Assembly (NCBI RefSeq): GCF_001426685.1
Contig: NZ_LMFB01000044.1
Coordinates: 145,410 to 209,409 of the forward strand
DNA from: Rhizobium sp. Root483D2
GTDB taxonomy: Bacteria > Pseudomonadota > Alphaproteobacteria > Rhizobiales > Rhizobiaceae
Direction: 5' to 3'
DNA: 64,000 nucleotides
Shown: positions 19,000 through 28,166 of the stretch, in pieces
Layout: every line of letters begins with the position of its first letter
Numbering within the stretch: position 1 is the stretch's first letter
Position numbers and translations under genes: made by a program
The notes under the pieces: model-generated
The model's database searches: none
What the model was told of the DNA's origin: nothing
Seen by the model: only the letters and a program-made list of their open reading frames with translations

Positions 19000-19950
19000 A
19001 TGACCGCTGCGCCAAGTCTTCTCGCTTTGGCCCCGCAAGAGAAAACCGGCACGTTTTTCTCCCGCGAACAGCTTTATTTCATTTTGTCCGCGCTGCCGGA
19101 CCCGGCCTTCATCCTGACGCGGAGCGGCCGCTACGCCGCGTTGTTCGGCGGTTCGGACCACCGCTATTATCATGACGGCAGCTCGCTGATCGGCCAGAGC
19201 GTGTTCGACGTGCTCGCCGAGGACAAGGCACGATGGTTTGCCGGGGAAATTCAGTATGCGCTGGACACCAGGGCCCTGCACATCGTCGAATACAGCCTTG
19301 CCGGCAGCGATGTGAAAGGGTTGAAAGATGCGGGGCCTGATCACCCCATCTGGTTTGAGGGCCGCGTGCAGGCGCTGGATTTTCCGGTCGATGGCGAGGA
19401 TGCGGTGGTCTGGGTTGCCAGCAACATCACCCAGAAAAATGTCATCGAGACCCAATTGCGGCTGCAAAGCGAGACCGATGCCCTGACAGGGCTTTTCAAC
19501 CGGCGCAAGCTGATGGACGTTCTTGAAGAACACTTCGAACGGTTCATCCGGGAACGCCAGCCCACCGTCGCTTTGATGTTCGATGTCGATCATTTCAAGC
19601 ATGTCAACGATGCCTATGGTCATCCGGCTGGAGACAGGGTTCTCGCCCTCATCGCCACTCTATGCCGCGAGGTTTTGCGCGGCGCCGATTTTGCGGCGCG
19701 CATCGGCGGCGATGAATTTGTCGTCCTGATGCCGCTGACGCGGGGGGATCACGGCCGCGTTACCGCCGAGCGCCTGCGCCAGCGTATCGCCTCCAGCGTG
19801 ACGGAAGCGGTCAACCATCCGATCGCGATCAGTGGCGGCATCAGCGAGTTTTCCGCCACGGACAAAACCTGCACCGACATCCTCAAACGCGCCGATGACG
19901 GCCTCTACCGCTCCAAGCGGGCCGGCCGCAATCAGTTCACTTCAGTTTGA
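19000..19950 (+). CDS. Soluble PAS-GGDEF diguanylate cyclase
   Basis: 316 aa, no membrane segment. An N-terminal PAS-like domain (about 20-150, LSALPDPAFILTRSGRYAAL ...) is followed by a GGDEF domain (about 158-314). The active site is canonical, IGGDEF (G236-F240), and the product-inhibition site RxxD is present at R227-D230, exactly five residues before the GG, so this should be a catalytically active, feedback-inhibited c-di-GMP synthase. Single gene, divergent from aspS and 128 bases ahead of an MFS gene. Confidence 0.9.
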   Translation: MTAAPSLLALAPQEKTGTFFSREQLYFILSALPDPAFILTRSGRYAALFGGSDHRYYHDGSSLIGQSVFDVLAEDKARWFAGEIQYALDTRALHIVEYSLAGSDVKGLKDAGPDHPIWFEGRVQALDFPVDGEDAVVWVASNITQKNVIETQLRLQSETDALTGLFNRRKLMDVLEEHFERFIRERQPTVALMFDVDHFKHVNDAYGHPAGDRVLALIATLCREVLRGADFAARIGGDEFVVLMPLTRGDHGRVTAERLRQRIASSVTEAVNHPIAISGGISEFSATDKTCTDILKRADDGLYRSKRAGRNQFTSV

Positions 19951-20078
19951 ATCAACAGGGCTCAACGCTCAGAAGCGACGAAATAGGCGAAATCTGAGCT
20001 GTCTCCACGCCTGCCGGAGAGGTACACAAGGGAACCGGGACTCGACCATGACCGAGTCGCCGAAATCCGGAATGTCCC

Positions 20079-21317
20079 ATGTCGCAGCTTCGTCCGCTCA
20101 TCCCCCTCCTCATCACGGCCGGCATCCTGATTGGCGGCAACGGGCTGCAGGGGACCTATATCTCGCTGCGCGCCCTGCAGGAGGGCTTTTCGACATCGCT
20201 GATCGGGCTTGTCGGCACCGGCTATAATATCGGCTTTGCCATCGGCTGCATCTATGTGACGCGTATCCTGCGCTCGATCGGCCATATCCGGACCTTTTCT
20301 GCCATGGCGGCGATTGCGTCGGCGGCCTCGCTTGCCATGGTGCTGCTGATCGATCCGTGGTCCTGGTTCCTGATGCGGCTGATTGCCGGCATCTGTTTTG
20401 CCAGCCTGTTTGCCACCGTCGAAAGCTGGCTGAATGCGCGGGTCAACAATTCCAACCGCGCCCGCACCCTGTCGATCTATCGCCTGGTCGATCTCGGTTC
20501 GGTGACCGCGGCGCAATACCTGATCCCGACCGTCGGGATCGAGGGGTTCCAGCTGTTTGCCATCGTGTCCATGGCGCTCACCCTGTCGCTGGTCCCGATC
20601 TCCTTTGCCGACCGCTCCAGCCCCGGATTGCCGGAAGCGATCAAGTTCGACGTCAAGGCGCTGTGGAACATCTCGCCGCTCGCCACGATCGGCTGCATCG
20701 TCGTCGGGCTTACAAACTCCACCTTCCGCTCGCTCGGGCCGATCTATGCCGAGGGGATCGGCCTGTCGATCACGGCGATTGCCACCTTCATGAGCGTCGG
20801 GATCATCGGCGGCGTGGTGCTGCAATATCCGCTCGGGCTTTATTCCGACCGGCTGGACCGGCGGCTGATCATTCTGTTTGCCACGTTCGGCTCGCTGCTT
20901 GCGGGGCTTTATCTTGCGCTCTTTGCCGGCAGCGACGAATGGCTGAATTTCATCGGCATCTTCATCTTCGGCGCCTTTGCCATGCCGCTCTATTCGCTCT
21001 GCTCGGCGCATGCCAACGACCATGCCGCCGAAGGGCAGCATGCGCTGGTTTCGGCCGGCATGCTGTTCTTCTGGTCTTGCGGGGCGATTATCGGGCCGCT
21101 ATTTGCCTCGTTCATGCTCGATATTTTCGGGCCGCAGGCGCTGTTCATCTATACGGCCGCAGTCCTTGCCGCCTTCATGCTCTATACGCTGCAGCGGATG
21201 AGGGCCCGCAGTGGCGTGCCCACCGGCGAACGCTCCATGCGGTTTCGCAACCTTTTGCGCACCTCCTCTTTCTTCAACAAGCTGGCGGCACGGCCCGAGG
21301 ACAAGCCTCAGGACTAG
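20079..21317 (+). CDS. MFS transporter
   Basis: 412 aa with about twelve membrane segments and the MFS pattern: an early RDG-like loop after segment 2 is replaced by VTRILRSIGHIR, and segments 1-6 and 7-12 are joined by a hydrophilic loop around residue 190-205. It resembles the YcaD-like branch of small-molecule carriers; substrate unknown. The C-terminal ~40 residues are cytoplasmic and basic. It precedes the multicopper oxidase by 97 bases on the same strand and might be co-transcribed with it. Confidence 0.85.
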   Translation: MSQLRPLIPLLITAGILIGGNGLQGTYISLRALQEGFSTSLIGLVGTGYNIGFAIGCIYVTRILRSIGHIRTFSAMAAIASAASLAMVLLIDPWSWFLMRLIAGICFASLFATVESWLNARVNNSNRARTLSIYRLVDLGSVTAAQYLIPTVGIEGFQLFAIVSMALTLSLVPISFADRSSPGLPEAIKFDVKALWNISPLATIGCIVVGLTNSTFRSLGPIYAEGIGLSITAIATFMSVGIIGGVVLQYPLGLYSDRLDRRLIILFATFGSLLAGLYLALFAGSDEWLNFIGIFIFGAFAMPLYSLCSAHANDHAAEGQHALVSAGMLFFWSCGAIIGPLFASFMLDIFGPQALFIYTAAVLAAFMLYTLQRMRARSGVPTGERSMRFRNLLRTSSFFNKLAARPEDKPQD

Positions 21318-21414
21318 AAGAACAGCGGCTGCGGCAAGATGCGCGCAAATGCCAATTGATGATTGCCGTCATCAAGTTTAAACCGGGCCATCGCACTCTC
21401 CGGAAAACCTGCCC

Positions 21415-22818
21415 ATGCCAATCATCGACCGCCGCACACTTTTGAAGGGATCGGCTGCGGCCGCAGCCTCCTTTGCGATCGGCGGCGGTCTTGCGGCGCG
21501 CAACAGCATCGCGGCACCCACACCGCTGCTGCTTAAGGCGCAGTTTACCGAGGCGGCATTGGCCAATGACGGCGTCACCCCGAAAGTCATGACCTACGGC
21601 ACAAGCGAGGCGCCGGCCACCGGCATGCCGCCGGTCATCCGCATGAAAAAGGGCGAGCCTTTTGCCGCAAGGCTCATGAATGCGCTGGACGAGCCGACCA
21701 CGGTTCACTGGCATGGCCTGCGCATCGTCAACGCCATGGACGGCGTGCCGGAGATGACTCAAGCCTACGTCTATCCCGGCGACGGCTTCGACTATGCCTT
21801 CACGCCGCCCGATGCCGGTACCTTCTGGTATCATCCGCATTGCAACACGCTGACGCAGATGGGCCACGGTCTGACCGGCGTCATCGTCGTCGAGGACCCG
21901 GCCGATCCAGTGTTCGATGCCGAAATCGTGCTCAACCTGCGCGACTGGCGGCTTGGCACCGGCGGCGCCTTCATTGCCCCGTTTAAGCCGCGCGATGCCG
22001 CGCGCGGCGGCACCTATGGCACGGTGCGCACCACCAACTGGCAGCAGCAGCCGCGCTATGATGCGCCGGCGGGCGGCCTTGTGCGGATCCGGATTGCCGC
22101 CACCGACGTGACGCGCATCTATTCGCTTGCCGCAGACGGGGCGCCGGCGCTGGTCATCGCACTGGATGGAAATCCGGTCGATGCGCCCTATCCGCTCGAT
22201 CTGCTCGATATCGGCCCCGGCCAGCGCGTCGAACTGGTCGTGCGTATGCCGGATGAGGAAGGCGCGGAGGTCAAGCTCGGCAATTTGCGTGGCTCCAATC
22301 CCTTCACCGTTGCGGCACTGCGCGCAACCGGCACCTCGCTCAAGCGCGATCTCCGCGATGTGAAGGCGCTGCCTGCCAATCCGATCGCCGAAGCCGATCT
22401 GTCGGCGGCGACGCGCATTCCGCTCGAATTTACCGCAACCGCCGAACACGCGCCGGTCCCCAGCATCTGCGGCACGATCGGCTATACGTTCTGGGCCATC
22501 AACAAGGTGCCGTGGCAGGGCGACACGCCCGATCCCGGCGCTCCGGTTTCCGAGCTGAAACTGGGCAAAAGCTATGTGCTGCAGGTGCGCAACCGTACCC
22601 CGCATGCGCACCCGATCCATCTGCATGGCTTGAGCTTCCGCATCCTCAGTTCCAACAAGCGCACCATCCTTCCGCCCCCCACCGATACGATCCTGCTTTT
22701 GCCGGACGAGCAGGCCGAACTCGGTCTCGTCGCCGATAATCCCGGCGACTGGCTGCTCCATTGCCATATCATCGAGCACCAGAAGACCGGAATGTCGGCA
22801 TATTTCCGGGTGGTTTGA
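21415..22818 (+). CDS. Tat-exported multicopper oxidase
   Basis: 467 aa. N-terminal twin-arginine signal (DRRTLLKG, then an Ala-rich hydrophobic stretch to about residue 35), so it folds with copper in the cytoplasm and acts in the periplasm. All four copper-ligand motifs are present: HWHG (98-101), HPH (140-142), HPIHLHG (399-405) and HCHIIEHQKTGM (449-460), giving one T1 and a T2/T3 trinuclear site with a methionine axial ligand. Such enzymes oxidise Cu(I), metals or phenolics with O2. No copper chaperone or efflux gene is adjacent, so the natural substrate is open. Confidence 0.92.
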   Translation: MPIIDRRTLLKGSAAAAASFAIGGGLAARNSIAAPTPLLLKAQFTEAALANDGVTPKVMTYGTSEAPATGMPPVIRMKKGEPFAARLMNALDEPTTVHWHGLRIVNAMDGVPEMTQAYVYPGDGFDYAFTPPDAGTFWYHPHCNTLTQMGHGLTGVIVVEDPADPVFDAEIVLNLRDWRLGTGGAFIAPFKPRDAARGGTYGTVRTTNWQQQPRYDAPAGGLVRIRIAATDVTRIYSLAADGAPALVIALDGNPVDAPYPLDLLDIGPGQRVELVVRMPDEEGAEVKLGNLRGSNPFTVAALRATGTSLKRDLRDVKALPANPIAEADLSAATRIPLEFTATAEHAPVPSICGTIGYTFWAINKVPWQGDTPDPGAPVSELKLGKSYVLQVRNRTPHAHPIHLHGLSFRILSSNKRTILPPPTDTILLLPDEQAELGLVADNPGDWLLHCHIIEHQKTGMSAYFRVV

Positions 22819-22903
22819 GCTTTTTTCGTTGTGGCACCGGGCGTGAAGCGATACATCGGGTGAGTTTTAACGGCCGCATTTCCGCCACAGTGATTGAAGT
22901 TTG

Positions 22904-24049
22904 ATGATCGAGACAACCGCCGAACTTGCCGCCGCCTGCGAAACGCTGGCCAGCGGAGATTACCTGACGATCGATACGGAATTTCTCCGCGAGACGACTT
23001 TCTGGCCGCAGCTTTGCCTGATCCAGATGGCCGGACCGGACATTGCCGTGATCGTCGATCCGATGGCCAAGGACATCGACCTTGCGCCGTTCTTCGCGCT
23101 GATGGCCAATACGGATGTCGTCAAGGTGTTCCATGCGGCCCGCCAGGACATCGAAATCATCTATAATCTTGGCAAGCTGATCCCGCATCCGATCTTCGAT
23201 ACGCAGGTCGCCGCCATGGTTTGCGGCTTCGGCGACAGCGTTTCCTACGATCAGCTGGTCAGCCGCATCAAGAACGTCCATATCGACAAGTCCTCGCGCT
23301 TCACCGACTGGAGCCGGCGGCCGCTGTCTGAAAAGCAGCTCGACTATGCGCTGGCTGACGTGACCCATCTGCGCGATGTCTATCTGCACCTCAAGGCCGA
23401 GCTGGAGCGCGAAGGCCGCTCGCTGTGGCTGACCGAGGAAATGGCCATTCTCGAGGCCAAGGAAACCTACGACATCCATCCGGACGACGCCTGGCAGCGG
23501 CTGAAGATGCGGCTGAAGAAGCCGATCGAGCTCGCCGTCCTGCAGAAGGTCGCCGCCTGGCGCGAACGCGAGGCGCGTAACCGCAACGTTCCGCGTGGCC
23601 GTATCCTCAAGGATGACGGCCTCTATGAAATCGCCCAGCAGCAGCCAAAGGACGTGGAAGCGCTGTCGCGCCTGCGCACCATCCCCAAGGGCTGGGAACG
23701 CTCGGCTGCCGGCACCGCGATCCTCGAGGCGGTCAACGCAGCACTGGAACTGCCCAAGGCCGACATGCCCAAGCTGCCGCGCCAGAACCAGGCCCCGGAA
23801 GGCGCCCAGGCCGCCGGCGAAATGCTCAAGGTCCTGTTGAAGCTGATCGCCGAAAAACAGGGCGTCGCCGCCAAGATCATCGCCAATAGCGACGATCTCG
23901 AACGGATCGCCTCGGAAGGCCCGAAAGCCGATGTCGGCGCGCTGAAAGGCTGGCGCCGCGAGCTGTTCGGCGACACCGCGCTGAAGCTGATCAACGGCGA
24001 AGTCGCCCTGCGCTTCATCGATCGCAAGATCGAAGCGGTTGAACTTTAG
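22904..24049 (+). CDS. rnd: Ribonuclease D
   Basis: 3'-5' exoribonuclease for tRNA and stable-RNA maturation. DEDD exonuclease domain at about 1-180 with D24/E26 in TIDTEF, the FHAARQDIEII block and YALADVTHLRDVY, followed by an HRDC domain (about 205-290). 381 aa is normal. A TTG at 22901 directly precedes the ATG; I take the ATG. It lies 85 bases after the multicopper oxidase with no visible terminator between. Confidence 0.95.
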   Translation: MIETTAELAAACETLASGDYLTIDTEFLRETTFWPQLCLIQMAGPDIAVIVDPMAKDIDLAPFFALMANTDVVKVFHAARQDIEIIYNLGKLIPHPIFDTQVAAMVCGFGDSVSYDQLVSRIKNVHIDKSSRFTDWSRRPLSEKQLDYALADVTHLRDVYLHLKAELEREGRSLWLTEEMAILEAKETYDIHPDDAWQRLKMRLKKPIELAVLQKVAAWREREARNRNVPRGRILKDDGLYEIAQQQPKDVEALSRLRTIPKGWERSAAGTAILEAVNAALELPKADMPKLPRQNQAPEGAQAAGEMLKVLLKLIAEKQGVAAKIIANSDDLERIASEGPKADVGALKGWRRELFGDTALKLINGEVALRFIDRKIEAVEL

Positions 24050-24070
24050 AGCGCTTCTCTAGGATATTCG

Positions 24071-24478
24071 CTAGGGGTGCATCTTGGCACCCTTGGTGAT
24101 CTTGTCAGCGATCTTCTTGTCGGCATGAAGCGCAATGCCGACAACTCTCGCATCATCCGGGCCGAACCGGGCGAACACCTCGCGGTTGGCCGCGTCATGG
24201 CCGGTTGCAAACATGTCCTCGACATAGAGCGACGTCTTCACCCCGCGCTCCAGCGCCCGGCGGTGAATTGTAGCCATGGTTTTTTCATCGGCTGACAGCA
24301 CGATGACCGGCTGGATGCTCAAGGGATTGTAGACGTTGCCATCGGCATCGCGGTAGGGTTCGCCGATAAGGCCGGGCTTTTCAGCGACGATGCCGCTTGT
24401 CAAAAAAGCGGTGACGTTGAGCTTTTGCCAGACGGCCAGGTCCTCGCGCAGCACGATTGCAAATTTGGTCTCGAACAT
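24071..24478 (-). CDS. DUF2000 family protein
   Basis: 135 aa from the ATG at 24478 (MFETKFAIVLREDL), the expected length for DUF2000, a small family related to peptidyl-tRNA hydrolase 2 folds and of unknown biochemical role. The segment AFLTSGIVAEKPGLIGEPYRDADGN is characteristic. The frame extends 66 codons further upstream but that part overlaps the divergent AraC gene and is rejected. It is divergent from the AraC regulator with a 91-bp gap, a layout that suggests the regulator controls it. Confidence 0.85.
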   Translation of the reverse strand: MFETKFAIVLREDLAVWQKLNVTAFLTSGIVAEKPGLIGEPYRDADGNVYNPLSIQPVIVLSADEKTMATIHRRALERGVKTSLYVEDMFATGHDAANREVFARFGPDDARVVGIALHADKKIADKITKGAKMHP

Positions 24479-24569
24479 GAATGCCAACTCCATTTTGGGA
24501 AACAGGACGCTTGCGACGTCGAACGCCTGCTTAGCCGCAGAGGGCGGCAGCGATCTTGAACGTTCGTGC

Positions 24570-25385
24570 ATGCCGGTCGCCTCCGACGGTATCAAGGTTG
24601 CGCCGGCCACCGGCGGCATCGAGCGGATCGAGGCACATTTTCGCGGCGAGGCCTTTGAGCCGCACCGGCACGACACCTATGCGCTCGGCCTGACGCTACA
24701 GGGCATCCAGTCGTTCCGGTATCGCGGGCTGGTACGCTACAGCCAGCCCGGCAATGTCATCGTTCTGCATCCGGACGAGCTGCATGACGGCGCTGCCGGG
24801 ACAGAGGAAGGCCTGCGCTACCGGATGATGTATCTGCCGCCGGAAATGCTAATCGATGCGCTGGGGGACAAGCGGTCCGGCCTGCCCTTCGTCCCCTCGC
24901 CCGTCATTGCCGACCGTGCCTTTGCCGCAAGCCTTGCGGACGCGATGCGCGATCTCGATGGCGTAATCGACGGTTTGCAGCTGAATGACGTGCTGACAGG
25001 CATTGCCGACGCGCTGGTGCGGCATGCGGATGGGGATGCGACAAAACGGGGCCGGACATACGACCAGGCGGCCATCCGCCGGGCCTGCGACTTCCTGCAG
25101 GTGCATTTTGACCGCCAGTTAAACTCCGATGAACTCGAAGCCGTCACCGGCCTTGACCGTTTCCCGCTATCTAGGCAATTCCGCGCAAGTCTTGGAACCA
25201 GCCCGCACCGCTATCTCGTCATGCGCCGGCTTGAGAGAGCCCGTGGCCTGATCGGCAGCGGCAGGAGCCTCGTCGAGATCGCGCTTGAAACCGGCTTTTC
25301 CGATCAGGCGCATTTTAACAGGCACTTCAAGAAGGCGCACGGAATGACGCCCGGACGCTGGGAGAGCCTTTGCCGCAGGGCTTAG
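24570..25385 (+). CDS. AraC family transcriptional regulator
   Basis: 271 aa: an N-terminal cupin ligand-binding domain (about 10-110, with EPHRHDTYALGLTLQG and HPDELHDG) and a C-terminal double helix-turn-helix (about 170-268, LNSDELEAVTGLDRFPLSRQFRASLGTSPHRYL split by the usual linker, ending SDQAHFNRHFKKAHGMTPGRW). I choose the ATG at 24570; an in-frame ATG at 24477 would overlap the start codon of the divergent DUF2000 gene. Effector unknown; DUF2000 is the nearest candidate target. Confidence 0.88.
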   Translation: MPVASDGIKVAPATGGIERIEAHFRGEAFEPHRHDTYALGLTLQGIQSFRYRGLVRYSQPGNVIVLHPDELHDGAAGTEEGLRYRMMYLPPEMLIDALGDKRSGLPFVPSPVIADRAFAASLADAMRDLDGVIDGLQLNDVLTGIADALVRHADGDATKRGRTYDQAAIRRACDFLQVHFDRQLNSDELEAVTGLDRFPLSRQFRASLGTSPHRYLVMRRLERARGLIGSGRSLVEIALETGFSDQAHFNRHFKKAHGMTPGRWESLCRRA

Positions 25386-25505
25386 CGCGCTGTTTGCAAG
25401 ACGGGCCTTGGTAGAAATGGCGACAGATTGATACACAAAAATGCTTGACCCAAGGCAGGCATGGGCAACAATAACGCGCATGTATCCGGGGCGAGGAGCC
25501 GATTC

Positions 25506-26573
25506 ATGAGAGAAATATCCTCGACAGAGAATTGGCTGCTGATCACGCTCAGCATGGCGCTGAGCGGCGTGATCTACGGGCTCATTGCTTTTCCCGGCGA
25601 ACCGGTGATCATCGGCGCGGTCTTTGCCGTCCTGATGGGCTTGCCGATGATCGCGTTTGAGCGGCGTATCTTTTTGCGGCCGCTCCACCGGCGCATCGAG
25701 CGGCTTCCGACGCTGGCCTATATTATCGTCGCGCTGTTGATCTACGAACTCCTGATGAGCGCCGGTTATGCGATCGCAGGCCTGCTATTGTGGTCGCTGA
25801 ACCTGGTCAACCCCAAGGCCATTTCAGACATCCTCATCATGCCGTTCCATGTCTTCCTCTATGCGCTGGCCGTCTGCGCGCTGATCGTCTTCATCCTGCG
25901 GGTCCGCGACCTCCTGGGACGCGAAGTCTTTACCAGCATGCTGATCAGCCGCTACCGGCGGCCGGTGAAGGAGGAACGGGTATTCCTGTTCATCGACCTC
26001 GCGGATTCCACCTCCTTTGCCGAAAAACACGGCGACCTGCGGGCGCAGGAATATCTCAAAGCCCTGTTTGCCGCTTTTGCCGAGCCGGTGCGGCGCCACA
26101 AGGGCGCGATCGACGATTATGTCGGCGATGCCGCAATCGTCACCTGGCCGCTGGAAAGAGGCATCAAATCGGCCCGTTGCATCCGCTGCGTCTTCGATAT
26201 TCTCGACGACATCGAGGCCAATGAGGCCAAGTGGCGCGCGAGTTTCGGCCAGGTGCCGAGGCTGCGCGCCGCCCTGCACGGCGGCGTCATCATCACGGCG
26301 GAAATCGGCGTCGATCATCACAAGATCGCTTTTTTCGGCGATACGGTGAACACGACCGCACGGCTGGAATCCCTGTGCAAGTCGCTGGGCAAACAGGTGC
26401 TGATCTCGAGTGAGCTTGCGCAGCGCATGAAGCTGCCGAAGACGCTCGATATCGAAGATCTCGGCGCCCATGCGGTCAAGGGCCGCGGCCAGACGCTGGG
26501 TGTCATGGCTTTGAAACAGCTGCAAAAAGTCGAAGTGGTGCAAAGATTGCCGCTGCCGGTCCCGGCCGAATAG
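25506..26573 (+). CDS. Membrane-anchored class III adenylate/guanylate cyclase
   Basis: 355 aa: four or so N-terminal membrane segments (about 8-30, 35-52, 70-98, 115-135) then a class III nucleotidyl cyclase domain (about 158-345). Metal-binding aspartates are in FLFIDLADST and YVGDAAIVTW, and the transition-state region NTTARLESLCKSLGKQ is present. Likely makes cAMP. Rhizobia carry many such cyclases; the signal sensed by this one is unknown. The ATG at 25506 starts just before the first membrane segment and is preferred over 25461. Confidence 0.87.
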   Translation: MREISSTENWLLITLSMALSGVIYGLIAFPGEPVIIGAVFAVLMGLPMIAFERRIFLRPLHRRIERLPTLAYIIVALLIYELLMSAGYAIAGLLLWSLNLVNPKAISDILIMPFHVFLYALAVCALIVFILRVRDLLGREVFTSMLISRYRRPVKEERVFLFIDLADSTSFAEKHGDLRAQEYLKALFAAFAEPVRRHKGAIDDYVGDAAIVTWPLERGIKSARCIRCVFDILDDIEANEAKWRASFGQVPRLRAALHGGVIITAEIGVDHHKIAFFGDTVNTTARLESLCKSLGKQVLISSELAQRMKLPKTLDIEDLGAHAVKGRGQTLGVMALKQLQKVEVVQRLPLPVPAE

Positions 26574-26686
26574 CGAAAGCTTGCGGCTCATACGGTGGCC
26601 GTCACCAAAGCTTCATCCAGCCGTCAATTCACCGACATCAATGCCCTGCTAAGCGGAACGTCTCGTTTCAACCGCTCAATGGGGAC

Positions 26687-28048
26687 ATGATGAAAAACGC
26701 TCTTTTGACTTCCGTGGCTTTCGGCCTTTTGATGACATCGGCCGCGCTTGCCGAGGACACGGTCTTCCCGGCCAAGCTCGCCGCCCACGCCATCCTGCCC
26801 GCCAACACGATCATCGCCGCCCCTGCCGATGCGGCCGATTACCTGAAAACGTCGGGCAAGTTCACGACCGCCGACCGCAAGCGCACCGAAGCGCTCGGCA
26901 CCGTTCCCGGCAAGGACGGCGTTCGCTTGACCGGCCTGTCGCTTCCCTTCGACGGCCAGCCGATGCAGGGTTTTTCCGGCATCAAGACCATGGCGGACGG
27001 CACGTTCTGGAGCATGTCGGACAACGGCTTCGGCTCCAAGCTGAACTCGTCCGACACCATGCTGATGCTGCACAATATCAAGATCGACTGGGATGCCGGC
27101 AAGGTCGAAGCCGTCAAGACGCTGTTCCTCTCCGATCCCGGCAAGAAGGCCCCCTTCCCGATCGTCATGGAAGGTGCCGCAACGCGCTACCTGACGGGCG
27201 CTGATTTCGACGTCGAATCCATCCAGCCCGTTGCCGACGGTTTCTGGGTCGGCGAGGAGTTCGGCCCCTATATCCTGAAATTCGATCTCGACGGCAAGCT
27301 GACCGACGTCATCGCCACCACCGTCAACGGCAAGCCGGTCCTGTCGCCCGACAATCCGACGCTGGCCGTTCAGGCCGATCCGTCCAAGCCAATGCCGGCG
27401 CTGAACGTCAAGCGCTCCGGCGGCTATGAGGGCCTCGCCCTGTCGAAGGATGGCACCAAGCTCTACGGCCTGCTCGAAGGCCCGCTCTGGACCGATGCCG
27501 AAAATGTCGAACAGGCCGAAGGCCGCCCAGCGCTGCGCATCATCGAACTCGACGTCGCTTCCAAGGCCTGGACCGGCCGCAGCTGGCTCTATCCGCTGGC
27601 CGAAGGCGGCGAAGCCATCGGCGATTTCAACATGCTCGACGCCACGACAGCTCTGGTGATCGAACGCGACAATGGCGCAGGTACCGTCGATAAAGCCTGC
27701 GCCGACCCGAAGGCCCCGACGCCGGATTGCTTTGCCGTCGGCTCCAAGGTCAAGCGCGTCTACAAGATCGAAATGACCGACGAGAACGCCGGCAAGGCGG
27801 TACGCAAGATCGGCTATATCGACCTGCTCAAGATCGCCGATCCCGACAACAAGAAGCGCCAGGGCGGCGGCGAAGGCTTTTACGACATGCCGTTCGTCAC
27901 CATCGAAAATGTCGACCGCGTCGATGACACCCATATCATCGTCGGCAACGACAACAACCTGCCGTTTTCAGCCGGCCGCTCGCTCGACAAGGCTGATGAC
28001 AACGAGTTCGTCCTGCTCGAAGTCGGCGAGCTGTTGAACGCGAAGTAA
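26687..28048 (+). CDS. Secreted esterase-like activity of phytase family protein
   Basis: 453 aa with a Sec signal peptide (cleavage after about A22, SAALA). The mature part is a beta-propeller-like protein of the phytase-esterase-like family, with FSGIKTMADGTFWSMSDNGFG near residue 88, EEFGPYILKFDLDGKL near 190 and YEGLALSKDGTKLYGLLEG near 245. Probably periplasmic and a phosphoesterase, but the family name covers proteins with little direct biochemistry. Two ATGs (26687, 26690) are adjacent. A long hairpin follows the stop. Confidence 0.85.
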   Translation: MMKNALLTSVAFGLLMTSAALAEDTVFPAKLAAHAILPANTIIAAPADAADYLKTSGKFTTADRKRTEALGTVPGKDGVRLTGLSLPFDGQPMQGFSGIKTMADGTFWSMSDNGFGSKLNSSDTMLMLHNIKIDWDAGKVEAVKTLFLSDPGKKAPFPIVMEGAATRYLTGADFDVESIQPVADGFWVGEEFGPYILKFDLDGKLTDVIATTVNGKPVLSPDNPTLAVQADPSKPMPALNVKRSGGYEGLALSKDGTKLYGLLEGPLWTDAENVEQAEGRPALRIIELDVASKAWTGRSWLYPLAEGGEAIGDFNMLDATTALVIERDNGAGTVDKACADPKAPTPDCFAVGSKVKRVYKIEMTDENAGKAVRKIGYIDLLKIADPDNKKRQGGGEGFYDMPFVTIENVDRVDDTHIIVGNDNNLPFSAGRSLDKADDNEFVLLEVGELLNAK

Positions 28049-28060
28049 GCCTGATCGAAG

Positions 28061-28096
28061 AGAATGACCCCGCAACTGAAGTTGCGGGGTCATTCT
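28061..28096. terminator. Perfect 16-bp hairpin between convergent genes
   Basis: AGAATGACCCCGCAAC (28061-28076) and its exact reverse complement (28081-28096) enclose a TGAA loop. It lies 13 bases after the esterase-like gene and 71 bases beyond the convergent ppx stop. Neither side has a T tract, so termination would have to be rho-assisted, or the hairpin protects mRNA 3' ends. Confidence 0.55.
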
Positions 28097-28166
28097 GCTG
28101 ACACATCCAAAATATGATCATTTGACGGGAGCGAAACCACACTCCCGGTCATGCGTATTCCGGCGG

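Noticed and set aside
24479-24676. N-terminal extension of the DUF2000 protein
   Set aside because: It overlaps the AraC gene antisense; DUF2000 proteins begin at the MFETKFAIVL segment.
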